A stretch of 64,000 nt of DNA, taken from assembly GCA_034231615.1 (NCBI GenBank), contig CM067298.1, positions 50,077,832 through 50,141,831 on the forward strand, given 5' to 3'. Below the pieces are notes generated by a model. That model did not search any database and was not told the origin of the DNA. It worked only from the letters and a program-made list of their open reading frames with translations. Positions 10,562-21,594 of this stretch are shown here, in pieces. Every line of letters begins with the position of its first letter. Positions within the stretch are counted from its first letter, which is position 1. A program made the position numbers and the translations under genes. This stretch comes from Meghimatium bilineatum. Its lineage: Eukaryota; Mollusca; Gastropoda; Stylommatophora; Philomycidae.

Positions 10562-10888
10562 TTCCGGAAATGTTACTATACCAGGTCATACCGGAAATGT
10601 TACTATACCAGGTCATACCGGAAATGTTACTATACCAGGTCATACCGGAAATGTTACTATACCAGGTCATACCGGAAATTTTACTATACCAGGTCATACC
10701 GGAAATGTTACTATACCAGGTCATACCGGAAATGTTACTATACCAGGTCATACCGGAAATGTTACTATACCAGGTCATACCGGAAATGTTACTATACCAG
10801 GTCATACCGGAAATGTTACTATACCAGGTCATACCGGAAATGTTACTATACCAGGTCATACCGGAAATTTTACTATACCAGGCCATTC
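10562..10888. repeat. 27-bp minisatellite (~11-12 units), very homogeneous
   Basis: Units with the core GGAAATGTTACTATACCAGG followed by TCATACC repeat head to tail. Two units (near 10672 and 10861) carry TTTTAC in place of TGTTAC; otherwise the units are almost identical, which points to recent amplification or gene conversion. Open frames on both strands are products of the 27-bp period. Confidence 0.95.
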
Positions 10889-11024
10889 TCCTACGCCAGA
10901 ACACTACAATCTAGGAAAACCAATCGGAATTAACCATAACAGAATACGTTAGAAGCCGGTATATTAGCGCACAGGTGACGACTGTGATCTCTCGCCGCAT
11001 ATAAGGCAAAAACAATCAAAAGAA

Positions 11025-11180
11025 ATCTTCTTCTTCTTCGTCGTACGCCTTGCGACGGACCCTCTGAAAACATTCCGGTGACCGTCCGTGAAGGACGTAT
11101 GAGGGCGATCTGCGTTGTGTCATGTTTTACAGCAAGCTGCGTTGTCTGCGCCTTTCGACTTGACATATTCGTCTTCATCC
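11025..11180 (-). mobile_element. SINE B-like copy, rearranged
   Basis: Begins with the TTC-repeat tail and later has CTGCGTTGTGTCATGTTTTACAG split as GCGTTGTGTCATG and TTTTACAGCA, then CTGCGCCTTTCGACTTGACA, typical of SINE B. The tail-proximal stem block is replaced by unrelated GC-rich sequence (about 11040-11105). Confidence 0.6.
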
Positions 11181-11517
11181 AGCAGTTTCTTGGGCCGGGT
11201 TTTCATTCCCGTATCTTCGATCTCTAGTACTTGGCCAGATTACATTCCAGACCCACTGCGTGCAAGTGTACTGAGGGTTTCGCCAGCTGTGGTTCACTGA
11301 CCCTGATGCTTGACCAGATATGGAGCGCCGGCCGGTGTACTCTGGTGTGCATATCATCTCTGGTGTGTATGTCATTTCTTGGCCCAATAGCCATCTCATT
11401 CCACCAGTTATCTCATGAGATTACATAACAATAATCTCCTACACAGTATTGTCTACGCTGCACTATTAACGCAGTTGCTTATTCAGTTTTATCTACGCGT
11501 TTAATCAGCAATATCAG
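11181..11517. other. No gene recognised
   Basis: GC-richer than its surroundings. It may be the distal part of a longer element related to SINE B. Confidence 0.3.
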
Positions 11518-12200
11518 AATGGCAGCAAAAGATTATATCTATTCATTGCAATTAAATTATCCAAGGCTGATTTTTCAAGTTGTTAACTTTAATTGTTCTA
11601 CATGCACTAGAACATTCACGGGCTGTTATAATCTGTGACGTTATATAAAACATCAACTTGAAGGGAAGAGACATGCATGCTCGCTTTGTGATAAAGTGTA
11701 CTATTATCTATTGGCTGTAAATCAGCATATAAAGAAAACTCATCCAGTCGGCGTGACGACAACTACATTACCATCTGGTGCTGTGGTGACTACATCATCA
11801 GCATATAGTGCCGTTAAGAGTATTGGACTGTGAACCATGGCTACGAATTCATCATAATCTAGTGAGAGGAGTGGTTAAATAACTCCATCTGCTTCTGAGA
11901 AGAGTGGTCCGTCAACCTTAGCTAAGAAGTTATCATCTAATGCCGCTGAGAGGAGGGAGCACCTATGACTATTTTATCATATAGTACCACTGTGAGCAAT
12001 GGACTGCCTTCAGGATGGTCATTATTATCTAGTGCCAATGACAGCCGTAGATCAACATCATCATCATCTAGTGCCACTGAGTGTAGTGGACTGTCATAAT
12101 CACTCAGTGCCGCTGAAAGGAGCGGGGCAGCTATGTCACCTACCACGCATGATCGTAGTATATCAGGAAAGAGGCGTATGCCATTGACATAGTCAGCAGT
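11518..12200 (+). pseudogene. Relic of the zinc-finger N-terminus of a virus-like DNA polymerase B gene
   Basis: From ATG 11518 the frame encodes two C2H2-type fingers: C-x2-C with a paired H-x4-H beyond an internal stop, then C-x2-C with H-x3-H in VNQHIKKTH. A serine/threonine-rich stretch follows with several in-frame stops (about 11830-12190). The same kind of finger pair stands at the start of the open frame at 42988. In invertebrate genomes this arrangement occurs at the N-terminus of large PolB-type genes of Maverick/Polinton- or adintovirus-like elements (family knowledge). The next two blocks support that reading. Non-functional. Confidence 0.6.
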
Positions 12201-12204
12201 AGCT

Positions 12205-13674
12205 ATGAAGGCTAAACTGGATACACTAAAGGGACTCCCTGCTGATGTAGCGAAAGTGTATAGGAATCACTGGAGCACGATCCAGACCCAGACGATCCAG
12301 TCATGCGGAAGAGAACTGCAACATACACGTTCTATCACGATCCAGCACAGCCTCATCCCATCAATTGTACGGATTAAACATATTTAATAAGAATACTATA
12401 TATATAGACGTTATATATATATATATCATATAGATATATAGACGTTATAGGTTAAATTAGATGAGGCATACAATTTTGCGACGTATAAATACGTTGGAGT
12501 CGCGATTCTTTCACGGATCAACTAATAATACCGAACTGCTGGATACGCAAATGATGATCAACAATCGACAGAACATGAATGAATTCATTAGGCTGGTCAA
12601 TGAGATAGATGGTAGTAAAGTAGGATACGTAACGAGGTCAGATACAAAGTACATCTAAGAAAATATATGTGCCACATAATTTTATTTGTATTTCATTAAT
12701 TCACATCCACTAGGCTGTGGGCTGAGTGATTTAGCACCATATATCGCCAACAATGGAGCCATTCACGGCTTTCAGACTAACTAATGGTCAAGTAAGCCGT
12801 ACAATGATAATATTTGCTATTTTCGATGTGTGAAACTTCACCGGAAGTGTACCATGATATCATTGAACAGACAGACGACCAGCCTATTCAAGTATTGGTA
12901 TACCTATCAAGATTGGAAACCATCAAGTCATTTTAAAGGCATGACGCATAATCAATTACCAGCATTGGAAAACTGTTTCTAAGTTAATGTCGACATTTTC
13001 GAGTATGATGATTGCCAGACTCTCATCCCTATTATCAGAAATGATAGTACATTTCCAGAAACCATGCGCCTGCTTCGCAATAAGAACCAGCTCATGTTTA
13101 TCAAAGACATAGACGCAGATAGTTACTCAATCGGATGTCCCAAGTGCGGAAACATATGGAAACATCATTTCAGTCTAACCCGACATGAAAAAAAAAAAAC
13201 GTGGTGGCGGTCTCAGCAGAAATCGTTATACGGGAGGTATATTCATACTTAATGAAAGCATGTGTGAATCAGTATCAAATGTTCTACCAGACACAGATAG
13301 AGAGTTTGTTTTTCCATTTCGGGCTACTTTCTACTACAAGTCTTACTTTGATACCATTGATTATAACAATAAATCTACAACAAATACAGAATATATTACT
13401 CGACATATTCCAACGTCATGCTTTGTAGCATCTACCGCACCAGGATAAATGTTTAGTTAGTACAATAGATCCACAGACCCTAGTAAACTCCATGCTCGAG
13501 TATTTGGAAGAAAGTGTGGATGCAAGTTATAGAAAACTCCTGTCCATTTTGACGATACATATTCAGTGCTATCCAATGGCGGACATACTAAACTCTATGG
13601 AAGATAAAGTATTACCTTATGCTGTTACCAGGCATAGGATACATTTTTGGAATATATTATTTGAATCCTTTTAA
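12205..13674 (+). pseudogene. Relic of a PolB gene, middle and exonuclease region
   Basis: Several collinear, frame-shifted segments follow one another: 12205-12300, 12461-12655, 12800-13255, 13185-13448 and 13460-13674. Between 12960 and 13185 is a readable block with a D-I-F-E-Y segment, FIKDIDADSYS and a single zinc finger (CPKCGNIWKHH..H). A tyrosine-rich PFRATFYYKSYFDT segment sits where the 3'-5' exonuclease motif I lies in this family, but the expected acidic pair is lost. Then comes a RHIPTS..VAS segment. A poly-A run at 13189-13198 causes a frame change. Assignment is by remembered family pattern and needs a profile search. Confidence 0.6.
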
Positions 13675-13698
13675 ACCTTTTTTTTAGTTCACTTTTGT

Positions 13699-14037
13699 AT
13701 GACCAGATCAAAGAATGATGAAGATAACGATGGAGTGAAATGTGCCTTTAAAAGAAATGTATTGTGCTCGAAGAGGGAGGAACAGCTGCATAGCATTATG
13801 CGAAACGATATTACAGGTGGATCCTCCATCATATTCCTTCCGTATCACGAGGTTAGGCAGACGCCCATCCGATGTCAGAAGCCAGTAAAGGTCATCCAGG
13901 ACTATGACCCGAAACGTATTGTATCTGGGGGTACTAATGCAGACGCCTCTTTTTATCATCATCACCATAATTCAGCGTGTCTTCGATGTATGTTCAGTAA
14001 GGTTACGTATTCACGCTATATGAAATTAAAGTATTGA
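13699..14037 (+). pseudogene. Relic of a PolB gene, start of the palm region
   Basis: An open frame of 112 codons includes DITGGSSIIFLPYHE and PVKVIQDYDP, which align with the segment just before and including polymerase motif A in the same PolB family. The copy at 43.3-43.9 kb has the matching ITGGPP and IINGYGAN segments. Sequence beyond motif A is lost, and part of the region between exonuclease and palm seems deleted compared with the other copy. The end abuts the oppositely oriented capsid-like relic. Confidence 0.6.
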
Positions 14038-14335
14038 GAGACATCGACTTCAGAGAATAGACTATGCATGTAATAACTGACCGGTCCCACCGAAGTGGCA
14101 TGTGGTAGTTTATCACCGTGGCCTGCGTCATTTTGGTTCTCATGTGTAAATATGTATCGAAAGTATTCAGATACTCCTCGCTGTTACTCAAAATAACAAA
14201 CTCAATAGGTGCCCTGGTGCTAGAGCGACCAGGGGATGAATTTCAAGGGATAAAGTTTGCGTTGTTGGTACACTTAAACATATCGAGTCCAGAGTGAAGA
14301 CAAACGTTTTCTGGGATGAGCGAGAGCAATTATAC
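14030..14335 (-). pseudogene. Relic of a hexon-like (major capsid) gene, N-terminal part
   Basis: On the minus strand, two frames joined by a shift give an APIEFVI segment, an EEYLNTFDTYLHMRTKMT strand-rich segment and YMHSLFSEVDV. This order matches the N-terminus of capsid proteins that invertebrate genome annotation often calls F54H12.2-like and that accompany PolB genes in Polinton/adintovirus-like elements (family knowledge). Only about 90 residues remain. It converges on the PolB relic, ending within a few bases of it. Confidence 0.6.
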
Positions 14336-14700
14336 AAAGATATTTTGTAGCTTGTGATGCTTGGAATGAGCTCGTTCAGCGGCTGGGTTTAGTCTTTTCT
14401 GCAACGGCTGACCGGGTGGTGCTGCTCGTTTTCTGATACCACTAACCGATTAGGTAACGTGATCGATAGCACCAACCAATAGACGATTACCTGTCTCTTT
14501 GGCTCTGTCTCGAAAAGAATCACGAATATTCACACCACCTAATGCATAATAAGTCACCTGTAAACCAGAGGTTACGCCGTCTCTCAATACATCTTTAAAT
14601 CCGGTTTTAACGAGGGTAGTACCATTCGACCAAGTCATCTAAAGGAAATACCGAGTACGTGAATTTTCTGGTGTCTACCAGCCACACAACTGGTATGCCA
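14336..14700 (-). pseudogene. Relic of a minor-capsid/core-like gene
   Basis: A 62-codon minus-strand frame (14450-14638) has a VLRDGVTSGLQV...LGGVNIRDSF...AKETGNRLL arrangement: alternating small and basic residues with an amphipathic helix, then in another frame a basic KRAAPPGQPLQKRL tail. This resembles the basic minor-capsid or core-type protein commonly next to the hexon-like gene in these elements. Position immediately upstream of the hexon-like relic on the same strand agrees. Frameshifts break it at least twice. Confidence 0.45.
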
Positions 14701-14903
14701 TTATCCGCCTGATGACAAAAATAATCTTCGTCCAGTTTGTGATCTCGATGTACTGGTGCGTGTCTAACCATTGTAATTAATCCAGGTCGAAATGCTTGCG
14801 TGTACGAAATTGTAGTGTCACCGTTGACGCAATAAATGCGATCTTCTTGCATTGGTCGGTGGTTAAAAGGATTTCGAAAGTGTCGAACGAGTGTCGGTTG
14901 CAT
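14607..14903 (-). pseudogene. Probable 5' part of the minor-capsid/core-like relic
   Basis: A 98-codon open frame (from ATG at 14903) precedes and overlaps the preceding relic in another frame. It has no motif I can name, but it is the longest undisturbed frame in the block and lies where the N-terminus of that protein would be. A further upstream fragment beginning at an ATG near 15076 (MADTECVMKN) could be another remnant. Confidence 0.35.
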
Positions 14904-15109
14904 AAGTGTGGTTTGTCATATATCCGAAACACCAATGTGGCTGTCCTGTCTAATATATGTATCTATTGTAGTAGTGGGACCATAATCCACCGATCACCCA
15001 CCGATCGCACAGGTATAATATCTGAATAGAAATACACATTCTTCATGACGCATTCCGTATCCGCCATTTCCTGGATACCAACATGGAGTGGGGTTTATTG
15101 TCCACGAAG

Positions 15110-15990
15110 AGAAAGTTAAATCTAACATTAGTTGCACCCCATGAAACAGCAGATTTATAACAAGACAAATTCAAACAAGACATGCAATGATTTCTTTTTT
15201 CTTCAGAAATCTCTGATTTCACATAGACTAATCTAATGTAGTACTACATCTAATTTAGTACTTCTAGAACCTGAAATGGTTATGTGTTTTATGAAAACAT
15301 ATTTAAATTTGACACTGAGTGTGTCGTGTACAAGAAATTTCTATTCAACTATTGCTGAATTTTAAGTTGCATCTAATACATCCAATTGCATCGACAGTAG
15401 AATGTGAATGATCGACTTTTAAAGCACGAACAAATTCGACGAGTTGAGTTGACGAGCTGAGCTCACTATCAATAGTGATACAGATACAACAGAGATATGG
15501 ATTAACTTGTGTAATTTCTCTTTATATCATTGTGTCCAAGAAAGTATAATATCGATCTGGAGACTTACAATGTCCACAAACAATCGATAGCTTAGATGAA
15601 TCGCGAGTATGATGGCGGAAATCTAAAGATCATGTCAAGAGCAATTATGCAGTACTTAGCATTGTTAGAAATACGATCATTAACAAAACATACGTCATTG
15701 GCGAGATAAAAGATAGACATGTATACTAGAATAGGCGTGAAATAAACATATGATAATGGACAAACCAGAAAAGTTGAGTATTAGAACAGCTCTTCCCTTT
15801 CACGTTAAGATGACTGGTAACTTTAATTATTCTGTTATTTTTCAAACAGTACCATTTTTGTAATAGTATTTGTGAATGTTTTCATCCCAGACAGACTAAT
15901 TTGAATTTAATGATAGTAAATGTTCTTGATGGAAATCCAAGCGTCTGAGCCACTTTAGACAGCTTGCCTTTGTTCAATGTTAACTGGAAT
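15110..15990. other. No gene recognised
   Basis: AT-rich, no family match. It might contain further decayed virus-like sequence. Confidence 0.35.
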
Positions 15991-15994
15991 AGAC

Positions 15995-16280
15995 ATCTAC
16001 TTAATTTTCTGCGTTCGTTCTCAAACTCCTTGATATTAACAGGATGTAGTTCGAAGAACGGAATGCGCTGTGTCATAGTTTGCAGCTTTCATGAGATATC
16101 TTAGCCTTTCCGTCCAATACAACATTCTTCAGCATGACTTCTGAGCCACTTGGACATGTGATACTACAGACAACTCCACCAATAACCTCTAGTCGCCTCT
16201 TAAGACATGCATGGACGTTACAGAATGATGATGTTATATGCTCCCATTTTGGGCGCAAGACACGGGCAATAGACATTTAC
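15995..16280 (-). mobile_element. SINE B copy, near full length, old
   Basis: Contains the GCGTTCGTTCTCAAACTCCT tail-proximal block, AACAGGATGTAGTTCGAAGA, GCGCTGTGTCATAGTTTGCAG, the AACTCCACCAATAACCTC block, CGCCTCTTAAGACATGCATG and GGGCGCAAGACACGGGC distal end. The order agrees with the copy at 31.26 kb; many substitutions. Confidence 0.75.
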
Positions 16281-16794
16281 AATACTACATAAGCTTCCAA
16301 TGCTTGGTATTGAAAATTTACCGGAATACAGGTGAACATTAGTTTTCGTTCGCGGCCCTAATCGAACCTCTTTAGCGTAGGATGGTGCCGAAATTTTGTT
16401 TAGTTCCTTGATATTCAAATAGTGCATTCATAGTTCAGGAACTAGTGATTATATTACATTGTAATCAGCATAGCGAAGCATTAATAATGGCTTGACCGTC
16501 TAATTTGGCACGCGGCGATGCATCCTTTGCCCATCGCTGCACTAGACACATTCAATAAAATATATTTACTACGCGTATTAGTATAATAGATATGTATAAT
16601 ACATATGTGCTAAGAAAATTACTGGAAGAATATTTCAGGATCTGCATAATTTTATGAAACTCCCATGTAGGAAATCTGGTAGAAATCTATGAATTACTTG
16701 ATCTTCGATTGTGCAGAAATATTTCTGCGTGAGAGGCTGTCTTGTCTGACGCTGATGTTAATTGTCGCGCTATGTTACATGTCTATTCTTTTTT

Positions 16795-17065
16795 TGACAT
16801 ACTCGAAAAATATTTCGTCACATGTCATACCAGAAAAATGTTTATTGATTTCTCACACTCGAAATATATTTCTTGGCCTGACATACTCAGAGGATTTTTC
16901 CTGGCTTGATATACTCCAAAAATATTTCTTGACTTTAATTACTCGAAAAATAGTTCGTGAAGCACTCAAAAATAGTTTTTGATTACATATTCGAAAAATA
17001 TCTCTTTTCTGGACATAATCATAAAATGTTTCTTGATATCCGAGAAAAACGTTTCCTGTCTTTCA
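16795..17065. repeat. Degenerate ~35-bp tandem repeat
   Basis: A motif like ACATACTCGAAAAATATTTC recurs about seven times with 30-40 bp spacing and much divergence. The open frame 16689-16982 runs through it. Confidence 0.65.
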
Positions 17066-17857
17066 ATTCTGAAATAGTTCTTCATCTTGACGTCTCATAT
17101 TCGATCAAATAATTCTGTTGATGTTAATAAATAAGTCAATAATGTTGTTATTTTTCCAAATTGTAACCACCTGCTTGACAGTAGGTCAAGAATTCAGGAA
17201 CAATCCTCTGCTTATGTATGTCAAACAAAATGTAAGCGACCCACCCATCTAGACAATTGTATAACATCAATTTACAACAAAAATATAACACGATTAGTTT
17301 TCCGAATTTTTAGAAAAGTATTTCAAATTCGAACAATTTACTTTGTGTACAAAATAGTATTGTGGAGGTCAACGTGTGTCAGACTCCCATTCCACCTTGT
17401 CCACAGCTTTCATACCTTTCTAGATCTCCTCCTTCATCTTAATATTCGCCCTAATTTATGGACAGCCTTTCTGGTATAACTATTCTTCTATATTTCCTTT
17501 CTAATATCTCTTCTCGTATATCGCTTCTCGTATTTCACTACTTGTATATGTTGTGCTATGAGTGAGATTATAGCTATGCGTGTCTGTGTGTGTCCTTAAG
17601 TTAGATCTGTTTCAATTATGCTATTTAATAAATGGGTACTACTTTATCATTTGTATAGCTTTGTATTATTATGTGTCACTTACCAGTGTCTTATTATCTA
17701 CAAATTGTTAGATTTCAATTACCTATAACAAAAAAGCAACACACTTTTCGTGTGTATGTTAAGTATATTGTTAAAGTCTCTTTGAGCCACGGCAATTTCT
17801 CTTCACAAGCGGTTACCTGCAATTGCATTATTAGTTATTAACTCGTTTCTGTGATAC
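17066..17857. other. No gene recognised
   Basis: Low-complexity TTC/TAT-rich sequence at 17480-17560; nothing else. Confidence 0.4.
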
Positions 17858-17864
17858 AAAATTA

Positions 17865-18030
17865 TTACTTTTCTTTTTCTTCTTCAGTGTTCATCGTTAT
17901 ACTCTAGCTGAAACTCTCTTGTAGCATGACAATGGTCTTACTAGATTTTTAGCAGGATGTAGTCAAGAGAACGGACAGTCGTTGTGTCGCCGTATATTTG
18001 CGCCAATAGCCCGACACATCCGTTTTCGGT
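17865..18030 (-). mobile_element. SINE A copy
   Basis: Tail as TTCTTTTTCTTCTTC, hairpin arms around GACAATGGTC, AGCAGGATGTAGTCAAGAGA and CCGACACATCCG-TTTTCGGT end. A possible 7-bp target duplication, AAAATTA (17858-17864 and 18031-18037), brackets it. Confidence 0.75.
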
Positions 18031-18779
18031 AAAATTAGTTTTCAATCCTTATTCCATTAGTTTAACTTAATGTTGTCAGCCTCAAGTCACGCTCCGTTGA
18101 ATAATTGTCTAACAATTGTTTCACCAGCCTCTTATCATTACTTCATTCTAACGTTCAAATGTTCTCTGCTGAGTTTCAACATCAGACTACATTCAATAGT
18201 CATGTCTTTATAAATATACCAGTCTATAACATTTGCATTCTCCTCTAGAAAATCCAGAGAACACGTTAAAATGTTCTCCAGAGCTCGAAAAATTAGACAG
18301 GCGTAAATACATTATCAAACTAGACATGTTGACGTATGGTGATTTGGGGGGTGGGGGGGGGGGGGTTAAGATTTCAAGAACGTTGAATGTCACAAAGAAT
18401 ATCGAATATATTCTCAGAATAAATATATTGAGATCGGTGTGTACAGTATATAATTTAGTCAATATGATTGAAATTAACATTAGTTTTAACCGGTGTTTTG
18501 GCAGGGCCGGAACGTGAAACAATCAATAACAAAATTTTGACTTATCCAGCATGCCGTCAGATACGACTAATGATGCATGAAGGTTAAATAGAGCGTTAAG
18601 CTCAGGGGAGACGTTTAGTGATCTGAAGGTAAACATCCGCATTCCAGAATGTATCTACTCACATGTTAAAATCTCCAAGTAGCCTCTCCCAGTGATGAAC
18701 TATAAAATTCTGGAGTGTGTATTTCTATCACGTTCGCCTACAATAGAAGTCATTAATATGTACTTACTGTGCAAAACTT
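18031..18779. other. No gene recognised; G homopolymer
   Basis: Includes G6-T-G13 at 18346-18365. Reading frames through it are uninformative. Confidence 0.4.
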
Positions 18780-18930
18780 ACTTGAGGTCCCGGATTCAAT
18801 CCACGGTTGGGACAGGATTCTATCTTTTGGAGGTACAATTAAAATGTTTCCTGTACATGTCGCGGCGTCTGCTACGGCAAAGCGGCCTTTATTTCCACAG
18901 CCCATAGAATGCTTCCCTGCATTCCTTCAC
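18780..18930 (+). mobile_element. tRNA-like SINE (family D), copy 1
   Basis: A B-box-like GGATTCAATCC in CCCGGATTCAATCCACGG is followed by TTGGGACAGGATT, CCTGTACATGTCGCGGCG and GCGGCCTTTATTTCCACAGCC. The same order is found at 28715-28870. The A box is not clear. Confidence 0.65.
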
Positions 18931-18959
18931 AGGAGAACATGCAGTAACTGCGCAAAACT

Positions 18960-19332
18960 GACATCCAACAGGTAGATCCAAGAATAGGGTAATAATGTTC
19001 TGCTAATAACTAGAAACATACATAGTGACACACAAACATTGACGTTTCGAATAAAAGGCCCTTATCAAGACAACAATTCAAACAAAATAAAAACATTAAC
19101 AGAAAACGAACAGTAATCACATTGAGGGTCACATCGACGATCGCATTCCCTATACCAATGTGAACGTCGATGTCATTACTGTTCTTTTTCTGTTATATGT
19201 TTTAATTTTGTTTCAATTATTGTCTCGATAAAGGCATTTTGGTCTAAACGTCAATTTATGTGTGTTAGTATGTGTGTCGCTAGTTATTAGCACAACGTTA
19301 TTACCCTATTCTTAGATCTACTAATAGATGTC
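18960..19332. mobile_element. Foldback element (long inverted repeat)
   Basis: The outer ~160 bp at each end are inverted copies: GACATCC..GGTAGATCCAAGAATAGGG with GGTAATAA on the left, and the complement TTATTACC/CCTATTCTTAGATCTAC..GATGTC on the right. The match continues inward through TAATAACTAG, a GACGTTT..TTATC-AAGACAA block and ACAGTAAT, with a short unpaired centre near 19150. No coding capacity. Inner block at 19041-19070 (-) and 19221-19252 (+) resembles the GATAAAGAC..GTC-GAAACGTC sequence common in Penelope-like elements. Confidence 0.8.
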
Positions 19333-19814
19333 ATAACAATGTGCATGTAAACATTTTGTCTGCTGTGGCCATTTTTAACCTATTCTTAGAAAAAGAAACC
19401 AGGCCTTTGAAAACGCATACAATAAACGTGTGTTGGGTATCTGTTACGAAAACATAATTGGTATTTGAACTTGTAGTTACAATGTTAATCTCTTAGTCTT
19501 CTACAGTAGGCGTGTCTTAACCATATTTATGTTTTGGCAATTCCCCCCCCCCCTTAGAATGTGATACTATGGTTTGTCCAGGTAGTGTTAATGAACATTT
19601 TATCTCCCTTTAATTGATATCATGGTCCATGAATGGTAAAAACATTACCTGGTGTGTGAAAGTGACCCAACCTTCTGTCACTCCCATTTCTAGTTTATGG
19701 ACTAAAAGATCAGTTTAAAACTAAAAGATCAGAAACGTTCAGGTGTGCAATGTTTTTGTGTGTGGTATAATCAATTCATTAGCATAACAACAAGAACCAT
19801 TGTTAACCATCGCG

Positions 19815-20070
19815 AAAGTTCGTACACTCCTGTGGTACGGGCACGTGATAAAACATTCCTCGATTACAAGAGATATTCTTCAAGGTATGGTTGAGGGTGA
19901 AAGACGATCAAGTCGAAAAGAAGACATGGCTAGATAATATAAATGAATGGACAGGATGTGAAGTTTCCAAACTCATCAGGATGTTAGAGGATAGAGATGC
20001 GTGGAGATCTTTCTGCGCCATATTTCTCAATGTGAAACCCCTTCGACCATTACGGTTTATTATTATAATT
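19815..20070 (+). mobile_element. LINE C-terminal stub with ATT tail
   Basis: One frame gives LWYGHVIKHSSITRDILQG then, continuing in the open frame from 19891, KTWLDNINEWTGCEV and LEDRDAWRSF ending VKPLRP. This is the C-terminal RT tail of the same type as at 3942. The frame ends in an (ATT)n run at 20057-20090, the likely element tail. No RT core. Confidence 0.8.
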
Positions 20071-20089
20071 ATTTTTTTTTATTATTATT

Positions 20090-21285
20090 GTGTAGAGGAT
20101 CGTGTAAAGGACGTGGTCATGGTTGGCTACTTTGAAATATTCTTTCACCTGCGCTGCTCGATAACTTACTTTGATGACAGGTAGGTCTAGAATAAATATC
20201 ATAACATCGACTTCAGTCAGAGCCTTATTCTGGACTCTTTCCAGTCTAACAATCTGTATTTGCGACAGTATGGGTAATCCTAGATCATAGTCCATAACAT
20301 GTAGTACCATTTCATTGCATCAGCAACAAGAGTGACCATGGTTTCATCTCTGCAATGTCATGACTTTAATTGTACGGAAAACCTTCTTTATGAATAAATG
20401 ACATTGTGGACATGCTTCCCTTAATAAATGGCTTCTATTAAAAGTGATTCCTAAGTATTTCATAGTCTGCTCCCGGTCGACGACGATATCCATGCAGATG
20501 GCAGCTAAAAATGTGTATGTAACTATCTTGTTGTTGGACGAGAACCAGACGTTCTTTACTTTAGATGATTAATGATTACATTGTCACTCTTGCACGATAA
20601 AGAAATAGCGAAAGTTGTTCTAGTTTACTCTCCACACTCTCAATGATGTCATATTTGTTTCTGACAAGATTGTACAATAAGAGGTCATTCACATAATTGA
20701 GGACCCCGGCATGCGTATGTGCAATTTTGTAAGTGTAGACGTTAAAAAGGCACATGTGACAGTGGAGATCCACGTGGCAATCCCTATGTTATATTTCTAA
20801 CCTCAGAGAGGATTTCATATTACAACAAATGGTCTAGACATTATTATTATTATTGCTGTCCATAGATTGGTCCACATGTCGATGATAATATTAGCAAGTG
20901 GGCAAGATCGCCGAAACTGACTCTATTATACGCATCTTCTATGTTTATTGCTGCAACAGTTGTTTCTCTTTTGCCTGAAAGCGCTATAAATGTCGGAATA
21001 CTATCATCTTGCATGCCAATATGAGAGGTGACTTCGTTCTTTTCATTGGATGACATCATGAGAGTAGATCGTCGTAGTGATGCGCACTAGCGTTGTTGCT
21101 AGCGAATTTTTGTCGATACTTCACAAATGCCTCCACGGCAAATATTTGCATACCACATGTTAAGACTACTGTTGTAGATAGGCGGGATTTATATTGATAT
21201 GTCACGAAAAGGTATCGGGAGAGGAAATGCTTAAATTTATCTGTCTGGCCTTCAATATTGTGTGCCACGAGTTGGCTGATCATAC
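20090..21285 (-). mobile_element. Decayed LINE reverse transcriptase (jockey/I-like)
   Basis: Reading the minus strand, collinear pieces run through an RT: a KFASNN-type upstream segment (21056-21283), AAINIEDAYNRVSF (motif A region with D present, 20850-21059), LLFNVYTYK and YVNDLLLYN at 20576-20773, where the catalytic YADD has become YVND, TMKYLGITFN at about 20450, and DYDLGLPILSQIQIVRL, ERVQNKAL near 20240. Multiple stops and frameshifts. 3' end adjoins the ATT run of the preceding plus-strand stub, so one may have inserted next to the other. Confidence 0.75.
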
Positions 21286-21399
21286 CCAGAGGTCAAAGCG
21301 ACTCAAAAGCTTTCCTGATGTTTGATGTATTACGGTCAGTGACGCAGATATTACCGCACAGCTGTCAACGTAACATAGCTTATATATACATAAGCTATA

Positions 21400-21590
<191 letters not shown>

Positions 21591-21594
21591 CCAC

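Noticed and set aside
10515..10914. 129-codon frame with nine-residue repeats (WYSNISGMT)
   Set aside because: Produced by the 27-bp minisatellite; the opposite strand is open too.
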